In this document: one piece after another, positions 53,435 to 64,000 of the stretch
Layout of the letters: every line of letters starts with the position of its first letter
Position numbering within the stretch: the first letter of the stretch is position 1
Assembly (NCBI GenBank): GCA_012184525.1
Contig: WOFQ01000062.1
Span: forward strand, 62,001-126,000
Origin: Xenoacremonium recifei
Lineage: Eukaryota; Ascomycota; Sordariomycetes; Hypocreales; Nectriaceae
DNA: 64,000 nucleotides
Reading direction: 5' to 3'
The notes under the pieces: generated by a model
Database searches by the model: none
What the model saw: only the letters and a program-made list of their open reading frames with translations
What the model was told of the DNA's origin: nothing
Program-made: the position numbers and the translations under genes

Positions 53435-56381
53435 CTAACGCATAACATTGACGCCCGGGTTAACAAAAGCTCGAGTGGCAATGTCGCTGAATCTCCGGAC
53501 AACATTCGTTGTTCCTCCTGTGCTCTGAGATTCGTCCAGAAGAAATTTGGATGCCACCGCCAATCGGTGTCGAGGGTCCGTTTCATCCAGATGTTGGGGG
53601 AGATTGGCTGCATAGTTGGGCTCGTGGAGAGGCGCAAGCTCTCGAACCACGGCAATGGAGTAGAGCACGTCGCGGTTCTCGCGTCCGTCAAGAAGATGTC
53701 GCATCCGTCCCAGAGCATCGTCTCGAGCCTTCACAGCCTCCGGTGAGGTAGGTTGTGGCCTATGCCGGGCAAATTCAGCCAGGTTGTACCAGAAATCAAA
53801 CTGACGCGTGCGGTGAGGGTCGACGTCTCGGTAAGGAGGTGTGAGGGGATTCGAAGGCAGATGGTCGCCGCAGAGGAGCGCCTCGACGACATGGACGCGG
53901 TTCCGGGCTTCGTTTGCGTCGCCATCGATAGGCAGGGCACCCGGATTGGTGGTAGAGGGCACTTCCAGCGTGTTATACGGTGTCCGCGACAGCTCCCAGA
54001 CAATCCTCGTCTCCAGAATGCCCGACGAGGCCATCTGGGCATGGTCGTTGGCCCGCACGCCCTCCAGAATCTTAAGAAAACTTGCCATGAGCGACACCAA
54101 GGACGGCTCCTTAGGGAAGGTCATTTGGCCGTTGTCGCTGAAGTAGTACCAGCCAGTCTCAAAGAAAGCTCCAAGGCCGGGTGCGTACATCTCGTGGTAA
54201 ACCTTGATGATCTCGTTGAACATCTCATCGGAGGGGGCGACCTGCGGGACGGGGGGAGTCTGGCCCAGCAAGTCGATGATTTCGTTGATCTTCATTTTTT
54301 TCGCTGTGGAAGACGTTGCGTGAGCAGATGTCCTGACAGCACCGAACGACGAACGAGCAAAAAAAAAAATCAAGCGTAGGGGGCGCCACCTCTGAGATGA
54401 TAACTGTTGTCGAAGTAATGTCTCTGTTCGAGCGGTCTCGAGCTCTCGGGCAGGGCGGCCTGCTGCTGTTGCGGTTGCTGGCTGTTGTTGGAAGGGAGAG
54501 GTTGGATGGCGGGGTCGAGACCAGTCTGGCCCTGGTACTCGTAGCCCGGCTCAGTCTTGACCGCCGGAGTGGAGTCGTAACCCGTAGGAACTGGAACAGG
54601 TCCAGCTGCAACGGCCGGGGGGATCGCACTGGTGGGCGAGGCTTGGGGCGGCGCGGCGTAGGAGCTCGGGAGCATCGATGGCTGGCTTCCGTACGAGTTG
54701 GCCGGTCGGCCGCCGAGGACCGGAGCTGCGGCGGTCGGCCCGGAAGACAGCACGGGGCCGGACGACGGGATGGGGACGGGGACGGAGGGCGCAACCGACG
54801 ACGGAAGAGTTGACGGCGGCGTCGAGCCGGACGGCGCGGGCTGGATGTTGCCGCTGCCGGATTGTTGTCGAAAGATGGGATCGTAGCCCAAGCAGTCACG
54901 CTTCGACTTCTTGCAGTTGTTGCAGGTCGGGTGCGTCTCGTCACACTGAGAAAACCCGTTGTTAGACTCAACCAGAAACAGAGACAGGAGGCAGAGGCGT
55001 AGAGTAGATAAGGGAGGGAGGAGGGGAGGGCAGAGACAGCGGCTGAAACAAACACCAGGGTTTCGAGCCAATCGATTCCGCCGCCTTCTGGCCTCCCCCA
55101 ATCAGTGCTTTTACGTCAGAGGAGAAGGGGGACAAAGTGCAGCCACAGGCGCTACGTGGGTTCCGCGCTGAGACTCGCTCGCTCGCTCGCTCTAAGCCAA
55201 GCCAGGCACAATCGCCTGCACAACCACCACCACTACCACCTTCTTCTCCTCTTCCACCAACACCACGTCAGTGCCGATTCTTTGTCTTCTTCTTCGCTTG
55301 TTCGTCTGGCCTCGACCTCTCGCCCCCATCGGATTTGCTTCGACAATGTCCCACAAGTGCTGTAAGGAAACTGAATGAACCGCGAGGCTTACCTTGATTC
55401 TGCGCTTCCGGCAGGTCAGACAGCCTGTCTTCGTTCGGCGTTTGATCTCCTGCAATGAATAATAAGCCATCAGTCCAAGGTCCTCTCATCTGAGCTTGTT
55501 TCGCGACGCTCCAGCAGCTACTTCTACACCAACCGCCGCTCACATACCTTTTTGGGTCCTCGATGGCCAAGGAGTCGAGGATCATGGGGCAGTGCATACC
55601 GGGCCATGGGATCTGATGGCAACCCGTAAGCCGGTGACATGCCCATTCCGGGGTGTCCGTACAGAGGCATTCCACCAGACATGGGGGATAAGGGCATGTT
55701 CATTCCCATTCCGTGCGGAGGCCCCCCCATCGCGGTCGGCTGTTGTGGCATCGAGTCGATGGTGCGCATGCTCGGCAACGACATGGCGTTGCTCCCGACT
55801 GGGACGGGACTCGATCGATACGCATCGGCTGGCGAAGTCGTGACGGTCGGATAGGACGCATACTGGGTGGTTGCAGTCCCGGCTACCGAGGGGTAGGTGG
55901 TCGTGGGCGGACCGGGGTAGCTCACAGGCAGGCCATGGGGAGCTCCCGGATGCTGACTCGACATGTCGGTATCGGATCTGGTCTCGGGCTCAAAGGCCCT
56001 GTGGTCGCCGTTCTGCTGGGGGTCGGCAGACGCGGCGGCGGTGACAGCTTGAGCAGCAGTCGCCGAAACTGACGCGGCTGGCGATGCTGAAGCAGCTGGA
56101 GTCGAGGCCGAAGAACCTTCGGGAGCAGCAGCAACAACGGTTGTCGAGGGGGCCAAGACAGAAGATGCTGGGGGCGCGTCTGTCGGGACCTGAGCTCCGG
56201 TAGGATCAGCAGCAGCGGGAGCAGCGGCAGCAGATGGAGGGGGTGGTTGGGGAGGGGGAGGTGAGGGAGAAGCAGCGGAAGCAACACCAGCACTCGCAAC
56301 TGGAGGAGAAGCAGTTTTAGGAGCTGGAGGCACGACAGAGGAGTCGTCGTGACTTTGTTGACCATGGTCGTCTTGAGCCAT
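53435..56381 (-). CDS. Zn(II)2Cys6 transcription factor
   Basis: Four exons (56381-55548, 55449-55393, 54945-54390, 54303-53435) give 771 residues. The first 278 are Ala/Pro/Ser/Gln-rich and disordered. The zinc cluster is C288-x2-C291-x6-C298-x6-C305-x2-C308-x6-C315, preceded by the basic EIKRRTKTGC and followed by LGYDPIF. A Pro/Ser/Gln linker leads to a C-terminal region beginning KKMKINEIIDLLGQTPPVP, with the helical IIKVYHEMYAPGLGAFFETG and LVSLMASFLKILEGV, resembling the regulatory part of such factors. Introns are 98, 447 and 86 nt. The 447-nt intron splits the zinc cluster exactly before Cys298; exon 2 is only 57 nt. Target genes are unknown, and I cannot assign it to a named regulator. 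The last intron uses GTGGCG, a weak donor, so that junction is the least certain. Confidence 0.88.
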
Positions 56382-59300
56382 TCTGTTTTTAATTAGAAAT
56401 TTTTATGGAGCCACGAGCTCGAGTTGAGCAGAGCAGAGCGCTCTCGGCGGCGGACGACCAGGCAGGGAAGGGCAGGGCAGGGCAGGGGACAACGCGACCC
56501 TGGCTGGACGAACGAGCAGAGGAGAAGGCCTGTCAGGTTGTGGGCGAGCGAGGTTGGCCGCGGCACTCCGGAAGACGAGCAGGGGGGTCCTTCTATTGGG
56601 AGAGAGGAGAGGCGAGAAGAGGACCGGTCCAGGAGCCTGGCAGCGAATGTGAGGGAGAGAGCCTAAGAGCCCGGGATGCCAGGATGCGAAGCTAGGATAC
56701 CCGGATTCCAGGATTCCACAAGAGGCGAACGGGTACGGTACGGTACGTTACGGTACTGGTCGACGCGCTTCCCGACAAGGCAAGGCAAGGGCAAGGCAAT
56801 GCTGGGGCGAGCGTAGTGCTAGCGGAGGTTGGGATGTAAGCGGCGAGCCGAAGCAAACGCTGCACTAGCCAGCTGCTGCCGCCGCTGCTGCTGCGATCGG
56901 ATGCGATGCGGTAGAGGAGGCAGCGCGACGTGACGGCGGGATCGGGTGCGAATTGGCGGTAGAGAAACTCGCGAACAGCGGGTGACCGTCGTCGTCGGCG
57001 TGGGGATGGTCGGTGGTGAGGGTGAGGCGCGTGAAGCTGGTTGTGGTGGGCGCGCGCGGGCGTGGCTGAGGGACAGCAGCAGTTCCCTTGTAGGCATATG
57101 GCCCGGTGGCACGAACGTACGTTCTCGTGTACGGGCTATCGGTAGGTACTTTACGATTACATCGAGGAGACCCCGGGCGACGGTGTGGAGGTTGTATAAT
57201 ACTGGGAACACAACGAGCGAAGGATTGTTATTGACGTTGGATGTTGGGGTTGTAGAGGAGAAAAAAAAGTTGGAGCCGGCCGAGGCTGCGAGGCTGCCGA
57301 AGAGCTGTGCTCTGACTCGCCGGTGCTCCCAACACGGAAGGTACAACTCGACTCCAACAACCAACATCGCCATCACCTTAACTCTGCCATCAACAAGTAC
57401 AATTCATGTATATTCACGCGAACAATGGCTTCAGAGGCTCAGTCAGCAGCCACACCGTTCCTCCTTCAGCGCCCTCGGGGCATTTCAACGCCCCGAACAG
57501 GGCAGGGCGTGTGTGGGATTCCCCAATGCCAGACGCCTAGGATCCATCCGTTCGATGACAGGCTTCCAGGACCAGAAAGCCGCGTGGACGGCGCCCAGGG
57601 TCACGCCTGGGTTCGCCTGGGGTCGACCATGGATAGGGTATTTGATTAGTGGTCCCGGTCCCCTGTAGTGGGAGCGCCAAGCAGCGCCATAGCGTGGCCG
57701 CACTGGGCGTTGGGTGGCTTCTAGAGAAGCGCTGATATTCTGGAATCCACGGTGGAAGCCCGCCGGTGTCATGGATGGAAGGATGACCGACTGGCACTGC
57801 TGTGAAGCTTGTCATGTTTTATGTTGCTTTTTCCTTGTTGTTGACAGGTGAGACACGTTCCATCCGGGCAATATGTTGGTACGAGTACCACATGGATCGT
57901 GATAGTATCATGACCTGCCAGTGACCATGACAGACACTCTGCATCCCCCTTTCCCTCCATATCAAGCCCTCTCTATTTTTTCCTCTTCGGACAGGATTCC
58001 TCCGTAGCTTTTTTCCCCGAACAGACCCAGTGTATTCCAACTGACCCATCAGCCTAGCAAGCCCCGTCCAGTGTCCCGGGATCGCCCACCCAACCCAAGC
58101 CCCCGGCCAAGGGCCCTGCAAAGCTCCCAGCTTGCTTCGCGCCCTGCCTCGCTTCTTCACTTCCCGGAAACCAGGGCACTGGCCCCGAGGAGAGAGCGCA
58201 GCGAGCAGCCTGTGTTTGTGTTAGCGGCCGAGATCTGGCTGCAATCGCTCGCCAGTGGCCTGACGGGGGGGTGGCCGGGCTCTGGAACGTGTCGAGCCGG
58301 CTCGCAAACCAGCCATATCCAGGTCAGGAAGGGGGCCATGTGAGAGAGACAAGACAACCAAGATGCTGACGGGCAGGGGTTTCCACGAGCCCCTATTCGG
58401 CAGGGCTTCTCGTCAATCTTTGCTCAATGCTGCCCCGGGACACTGGGCAATGACGCCAATTTGACGCTGGAGGAGTCCAGGCGCTGTATGGATCAGAATT
58501 GCCGATGAGGTCCAGAGAGAGCGATTTGATACGGGCATGTAACGTCGGTGAGAGAAATCTGTGCTTCTTGCTGATATACGTGCTAATTATGCCTCTTCGC
58601 CGTGGCCATGTGATGTAGGCGGGAAGCATATCCCAGGCTCGACTTAGCCCTCCTATCACCTCCAAGGGAAAGTCAGCTGCAGTGCTTACTTCCCGGCGTC
58701 AATGGCTGACTTGCAATTGAGCTCGTCATTAATCGTTCATTTGCGAATCTGCCAGCTTCTTGAGGGGTCTTGGCTACCGAGATTGTGACCGGTCGTCATT
58801 GAGTGAGGCCTTGGGATTGCGGCCTGGCCACCGAGGCATCGTCACATCTCACATGACCAGGACCCTGCCCTGCCCTAAGTAAGGTAACAGGTACCTGCCT
58901 TCCGTAAACTCTGGGTTACGCCTGAGGCTAAACGCTTTTGATGCAACTCAGCTTCGACATCGTCAGCCACTCTCAATTTCTGCTGGCTGGCTGGCTGGCT
59001 CAATCACCCCAATATCGCTCCTCGTATACCGCTCTGCATCGGGCTCGCAAATCACAGCCCACCAACGACCTTGATGCTATCACCGGAAATAAACCTGCGC
59101 TCCCCCGCAACGCCACGCCGGCGCACTAATGCAAGGTACCAGCACCGGCAACGAACCATCTCCAGCTGTCATCCCAACGTGACGACAATATCCTCCGAAC
59201 TTATCATCATCATGCATAGTCACACTCAATATTCACATCAATAACCGGGAATTGTTCCGACCCCTCCCCGCCAGAAATAGACACCGCCAATCTGCCCCTC

Positions 59301-60007
59301 CCTCTCAGCCACCGTCAAATTTCCTCTCCCACCCACCATCTCATCTCCCCCTGTCCGTGCAGCGTCATGCAACCAATTCTCCTTTCCTCTTTCAACGCGC
59401 CAGGAACCGGGGCCGAGCTCGGGCCTGCCAGCATCTGACAGAGAAGACAAGGGAAGTCCAGAAAGTCTGGTTCGCTCACCTCTTCACCGGTTGCCTCTCA
59501 GGATAATTAATCGCATCGCCCGTTGCCTCACCGAAATTCCCCACGAGCCAAACCAAACTACTTGCAGTACTATTGTCCCTACTTTTCCCCTCCCCCGGCC
59601 CTCTCCTATCCCTTCCCCCGGCTTGCAAAGTACGGGAATTGGCAAAGCACGGAACATCGCAAATGGATCACGATGATGAACAGAGAACTGATTATTAGTC
59701 GGCTTATTATGAAGATCCTGGCCAGGGCCCACGGGAAGCAAGCGAGCGAACGAACCGCCCTTCACCGGCTGCCGACCTTAGCCTCAGCTCGTGCCGTGGC
59801 TCGTCCCGTCGGCGCCGCTCATGGGCCAGAAGCTTCTAGAGCACGGAAGCATTTCCTGCTCCATACAATGGCGCGTGGCCCGTCACTACGTACCTGGTTT
59901 GGTATAATGATATACACAGCATCCCACGTTCCAAGCATTGATCCAAGCAACAAACATTATTCAACGGAGCTTCGTTATCCAGGAACGTTTAAAAAAAACC
60001 CCCTCCT
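56382..60007. other. 3.6-kb gene-free region upstream of the zinc-cluster gene
   Basis: No convincing gene is seen. On the minus strand the part next to the gene (56400-56900) is pyrimidine-rich, as in a long leader, and contains short tandem units: GGCAGGGCAG near 56460-56490, GGTAC repeats at 56731-56757, AAGGC near 56778-56800. CTGG repeats lie at 58982-59000. Open frames at 56819-57815 on both strands overlap one another in different frames with no domain. The 3' flank of the glycosyltransferase gene is at the right end. Confidence 0.45.
56731..56757. repeat. GGTAC-type pentanucleotide repeat
   Basis: Tandem GGTAC/GTTAC units are visible in the upstream region of the zinc-cluster gene. 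Confidence 0.7.
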
Positions 60008-61428
60008 TCAGCATGCCCGCAGCAACTCCTGCGCCAGCTTCAGGTTCACCCCCGATGCCTTGCCTTCTGCGCCCTCCGCACCCAGCAGCATCCACGGGCT
60101 CACATAGCACCGTCGGCTCTCGACCTCATATGACCACGCCAGACACCATTTCTGGCTCTCCTCACACTTTGCCTCACACTCATTGGCGCTCTCGAGCTCC
60201 GTGAACGTCTTTGTGAACTCATCCAGCTTGCCCACATGGTCGACACGCTGCTCCGTGGGCATTGCCGCGAGCGTTGCCAGCGGCGGTCCGCCGAACAACG
60301 TCCACACATCACTCCAACGCACTGGCTTGTCCACCTTTGAGAGCGTTTGCCCGACTTCCATCATCTCGCCCGGTTTGCGCAGTCCGTGGAACGAGATGAG
60401 CGGCGAGCAGAATCGGTCGTTCCAAATTCGTGTGACAGCCGGTGCCTCGCCATTAAAGTAATGGTTGTTGGCTTCCTCGATGTAAATGCCCAATTTCTGC
60501 AGCGTCGTCGCCACTAGACGGTCACCCCAGGTCTCGTCCATGGACTCCCTGTACGCCTCGGCCACAAGCTCCGGGCGCTCAAAAAGCCGCTTCATCGCCT
60601 CGCCTGAGAGTAGAATAGCCGAACCGCCATGCGCAAAGCGACCCTTGTAGTCACCGACTGCATTGCCAATGTAGTGAGGCTTTGAAGGATCCAGATGGGT
60701 CAGTAACAGCTCTAACGACGGCTTGATCAGATAAGTGTCGTCGTCGAGGATGATGTACCACTTCCTCTTTGTAGGAAGTTCATTGTAGACCATCTCCATG
60801 CCCATAATAAACTACACAATGTGAGTATAACCAACTTCACGAGAAGTCACACACAACGACATACCTTGAGGGCATCCAGCTCCCAACCAACATTCTGCCC
60901 AACCTCAATCGCCTTCTTCTCATCCCCCGCCTCCACCAACTTCTGCAGCTGCATGTACTTCTTCAACCGCGGATGCAGCTCCTTCTCCTTCGCATCAACC
61001 TTAGTCTCCAAGATCCTCCTCAGCGCATCATGCACCGTAACCCCAATCCTCCGCGCATCCGTCTGATCCACCGTAGTCCAATCGCCCACCACCAAAAAGT
61101 CCCTCCCATCCTCACCCAGAAGGTCCCCCGAGCGGTAAAACGCCTCCACCTGGTCGGGCACGCGGTGGCGCGTGCCGTACCCGGTCTTGATCAGGTAGCC
61201 CACGTCGCTGCGCAGGTCCACGGCGTACGTGCCCGGCCGACGCAGCAGCCAGGCGTCGCGGTCTGTTGCGGCGCCGCGCAGCACGTTGAATGCCCGTGTG
61301 AGGTTGAAGTTGAGCGCCAGACGGAGCGGCGAGTCCGGCGGCAGGATGGTGTAGAAGAGGAGCAGGAGGATGAGGCTGATGATGGCGAGGAGGGTGATGC
61401 GCCGGCGGGTGCGGCGCGGGACGTTCAT
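60008..61428 (-). CDS. Type II membrane glycosyltransferase, GT31/fringe-like, with Cys-rich C-terminal module
   Basis: Exons 61428-60865 and 60811-60008 around a 53-nt intron give 455 residues. A short basic N-terminus and one helix (LLAIISLILLLLFYTIL) put the catalytic part in the Golgi lumen. The core has FLVVGDWTTVDQTD, KKYMQLQKLVEAGDEKKAI and KWYIILDDDTYLIKPSLELL with the DDD metal-binding motif at about 211-213. YIGNAVGDYKGRFAHGGSAI and MDETWGDRLVATTLQKLGI follow, as in fringe-like beta-1,3-glycosyltransferases. The C-terminal stretch NECEAKCEESQKWCLAWSYE...RRCYVSPW resembles a small PAN/apple-type disulfide module. The sugar donor and acceptor are not known. The start opens directly before the anchor helix. 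Confidence 0.87.
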
Positions 61429-62096
61429 TGTGGCGAAGGTGCGCGGCTCCTGGCCGTGAGATATGAGCCCTTGATGACTCGATATGAGCGTGCGCCTGAT
61501 ATCAGTCGCAATGTTCGTGAAGCGTCGCCGCTATCGCGTCCATTCTCATGCACCGCTCAGGAGTCAGCCAAGCGTCGTCGCGAAGGCGCGCAAACAAGCA
61601 GAGTCCCCTATCCAATGATACAAAAGTCGTAGTCGCCAAAAAATTATGATCCAAGAAATGATGAATATACAAAGACCCTTTCAACTTTGATGTCGTGATG
61701 GAGCTTCGACTCAACTTGACGCCTGCCTCCCTTCCAGGATCTCCGAGGTCTACGTAGCTGCTGACTCATCCCTTCGTTTGTGGGGTTTCATTGGTTGGGG
61801 GTGGCACGGATCAAACAGGTAATTTCGACTTCACTCGTGACTTGGTTCTTAATAATGACCACTATCACCACCTAGCGTAGGAGTTGTACCATATCTTTCC
61901 ACTCATAATTCCTCTCATATTATCATATCGGGCATGGGCCTAAAACTCTATACCCTAGGAACTCAACCCTGTCGGAACATATCCGACCATTATTATTGCG
62001 TACCCGAGGCTCCTATGCCTCATACACCATTTAACAGTCACTGAAACGAAGATAAAGCAGATTATGAGACGAGCTGCGTTTGATACCTAATTCCAA
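61429..62096. other. Intergenic, glycosyltransferase promoter / ankyrin gene 3' flank
   Basis: 668 bp between two minus-strand genes. AT-rich at 61860-62096. No gene is seen; the minus-strand open frame 61502-61714 has no domain. Confidence 0.45.
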
Positions 62097-64000
62097 TCAG
62101 TCGCTTTCGTCAGGCGGAGACACGTCGATAATCAACGGCTCTTCTTGACTCCATCTCCCTCGGTCAGAATCGAGGAAATGGTCGATTGACGCTTTACGGG
62201 TTTGAGCTCTTCTATCTTTCTGCCTCACCGCCTTGACGAAGAATTCGGTGTACGATGGCGCCTCTCGCTGCTCCTTGCTAAGGTCTTCCTCCTCGTATTT
62301 CGCCCCTGCATCCAATAGCTTTTCTATAATATCCATCGGTGTTAACAATAATTGCTCTTCCGTCTGGGCATTGGTCTGATCATATGCCGCCCTGAGGGGA
62401 AGCTCGAATCGGTCTGGCCCGCTGTCCTCGTTGACGTCGACGCCTAACTCGATGAGCCTGGAGACAAAATCCTCGTCTGCATGTCGACAAGCTGTTAATA
62501 GAACTGTGTACCCGTCGTTTTTCCTCGCCTTCAGATCTGCTCCGGCCTCAATCAGCACTTTTGCGAGTGGCCAGTGGTTGTTCTCGGCTGCCTTGTGCAA
62601 AGCTGTGTTTCCTTCGGAATCTACATCGTTGACTCGCGCGCCCGCTGCGATTGCTTGACGCGCCAACGAGCTAGCCATATCCAAGCTGTCGGCCCTCATT
62701 GCTAGCCTGATCAAGGGCGTCTCCATGTATGATGACATTCTCGACTTCTGATTGATGTCAAGCCCCTGGGCCAGAAGCCAACGAACGGTGGTCATCCTGC
62801 CAGCTCCAAGTGCCTCGTGCAGGCTATCGGCTGCTTCCATATCGATGCCACTATCACGTAAGAGATCCAAAATGGCTGTATTCTCGGCGCTCGACTCCAG
62901 CGCGCTCTGCCAAGCTTGGCCCAGAGCATCCAGAATCAAATAACTATCCATCGTAGCATCCTTCATCTCCTTAGTAAATCGGTCCAGGATGAGCCGCACC
63001 GTCTTCAAGTTGCCTCCTTGTGTCGCACTCTGTAGCGCGTCGGACTGGTAAAGCTCGGCACCCCCCTCGAGGAGCACTTTTGCACAATCAAACTGACCCA
63101 GCGTCAAAGCACTGCGTAAGGGATAGTATCTAAACTGGCCTGTGGCGTTCCAAAATGGCTTCATGTTTGGATCGGCCTTATACTCCAACAAGAGCTTGAC
63201 AATGTCAGGTCGATTGTATAGAACTGCAGACTGCAGGGGGCTGTAGAATTCGGACGATAAAGTATCGGGGTTTGCTCCGTGGGAGAGCAGGAGCTTGCAG
63301 GTATTGTAGTGATTGCCTTTGATGGCAAGATGCAGCAAACTCTCTCCTCGGGCATTGCAACTATTCGCGTCAATCTTGCCAGCTTCCAGCCACGCCTTCA
63401 GGATGTGATCAAGACCCAGGAGCGTGCTTCCAAAAGCTAAATCTTTCGTTGGCCGCACTTGACTCCGGGAAAAGGTGTGGCTCAAGAAGTCCTCCAGCGC
63501 TGTGGTCTCATTTTCAAACAAGCTTCCTCCTGGACGCTGAAGAGAGAATGCCATTGTCATCGCTCGTTCTGGTTGGTCCATGGTGAGGTCAATGTTGCCT
63601 CGATTGAAAATAGTCCAGGCCCGATAACAAGCACTCGATGAGTCAACATCACCGAGGAATTTCATCAATAGGTCATTCAAAATCGCCTGCAATCCGTCAT
63701 GTTGAGCAGCTCTCCTGACATGGAGCGACCATGTTTCTGACGCATATTGAGTCCATCTCTCTAATGTCTTCCCAGCGAAGTTTTCGATCTGTGCATCAAA
63801 ATCTGCACTAGAACAGATAGAGACGTCATCATGGTGGTGCACATTGTAGAGCTCGACAAAGCAGTTGAATGGAGGAGGCCCGCACGTCTCAGGGTTGTCT
63901 TTGACAACTTCTTCAGGGTCTGCAACGGAGCCCTCTCGAGAATCATCCCAGTGTAGTTGATATCGAGTTCTTCGCTCGATCAAATTGACACGGAGCCAAG
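62097..64000 (-). CDS. Ankyrin-repeat protein, N-terminus outside window
   Basis: At least 634 residues, open to the right edge; the true start lies beyond 64000. The first part (ELYNVHHHDDVSICSSADFD, then FAGKTLERWTQYAS) has no recognised domain. From about residue 210 of the visible part, ankyrin units are clear: GESLLHLAIKGNHYNTCKLL, SPLQSAVLYNRPDIVKLLLE, GNTALHKAAENNHWPLAKVL, DGYTVLLTACRHADEDFVSR, interspersed with degenerate repeats, about 9-11 in total. The C-terminus is acidic and charged. Ankyrin proteins of this kind are common and lineage-variable in fungal accessory regions; many carry N-terminal NACHT or F-box domains, which could lie outside the window, so function is open. Confidence 0.85.
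   Translation of the reverse strand, partial: WLRVNLIERRTRYQLHWDDSREGSVADPEEVVKDNPETCGPPPFNCFVELYNVHHHDDVSICSSADFDAQIENFAGKTLERWTQYASETWSLHVRRAAQHDGLQAILNDLLMKFLGDVDSSSACYRAWTIFNRGNIDLTMDQPERAMTMAFSLQRPGGSLFENETTALEDFLSHTFSRSQVRPTKDLAFGSTLLGLDHILKAWLEAGKIDANSCNARGESLLHLAIKGNHYNTCKLLLSHGANPDTLSSEFYSPLQSAVLYNRPDIVKLLLEYKADPNMKPFWNATGQFRYYPLRSALTLGQFDCAKVLLEGGAELYQSDALQSATQGGNLKTVRLILDRFTKEMKDATMDSYLILDALGQAWQSALESSAENTAILDLLRDSGIDMEAADSLHEALGAGRMTTVRWLLAQGLDINQKSRMSSYMETPLIRLAMRADSLDMASSLARQAIAAGARVNDVDSEGNTALHKAAENNHWPLAKVLIEAGADLKARKNDGYTVLLTACRHADEDFVSRLIELGVDVNEDSGPDRFELPLRAAYDQTNAQTEEQLLLTPMDIIEKLLDAGAKYEEEDLSKEQREAPSYTEFFVKAVRQKDRRAQTRKASIDHFLDSDRGRWSQEEPLIIDVSPPDESD

Overview
The window reads as nuclear DNA of a filamentous ascomycete (Pezizomycotina), most likely a Sordariomycete and perhaps Hypocreales. 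The evidence is compact genes with short introns (mostly 48-60 nt, GTRNGT donors, CTAAC/CTGAC branch sites, YAG acceptors), GC-rich coding sequence, and close resemblance to filamentous-fungal TVP23, DUF726, CAF120, RAD53, COQ6, 49-kDa complex I and ATP4 proteins. It is not a plasmid, virus or prokaryotic segment. I found no tRNA, rRNA, CRISPR array, transposon or insertion sequence. The species assignment is inference; no search was possible.

Left part (1-27.5 kb), mostly conserved housekeeping genes: a partial CitE/HpcH-type lyase (-), TVP23 (+), a single-pass serine-rich membrane protein (-), a DUF726 alpha/beta-hydrolase membrane protein (-), the pre-rRNA processing factor UTP23 (-), a PTC7-type mitochondrial PP2C phosphatase (-), a 4-kb gene-free leader region, a CAF120-type PH-domain protein (+) and a RAD53-type FHA-kinase-FHA checkpoint kinase (+).

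Middle (27.5-45.5 kb): a tandem array of three diverged four-helix (MARVEL-like) membrane proteins, with homologous introns, promoters and flanks. Next comes an RS/Ser-rich protein with a duplicated Cys motif; its reading frame continues in phase through two in-frame TAG codons into a further spliced exon. Then come NOC4 (ribosome biogenesis), ATP4 (F0 subunit b), a Heh/Src1 inner nuclear membrane protein, COQ6 (ubiquinone synthesis) and the 49-kDa subunit of complex I. ATP4, COQ6 and the complex I subunit put three respiratory-chain genes within 8 kb. ATP4 and the complex I gene share a CCAATCAGCG element upstream.

Right part (45.5-64 kb), more accessory: a GNAT acetyltransferase, a CCC1/VIT1 vacuolar iron transporter, a secreted phosphoesterase (acid phosphatase) divergent from an intronless membrane-anchored multicopper oxidase, a Zn2Cys6 transcription factor, a long gene-free stretch, a type II membrane glycosyltransferase (GT31-like, DDD motif, Cys-rich tail) and a partial ankyrin-repeat protein running off the right edge.

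Exon coordinates were worked out by hand from frame continuity and splice motifs. Every multi-exon model given here sums to a whole number of codons unless the gene is partial. The observation most worth checking is the gene with two in-frame TAG codons (31.2-34.6 kb), which is compatible with fungal A-to-I stop-codon editing, with readthrough, or with recent decay of the tail.
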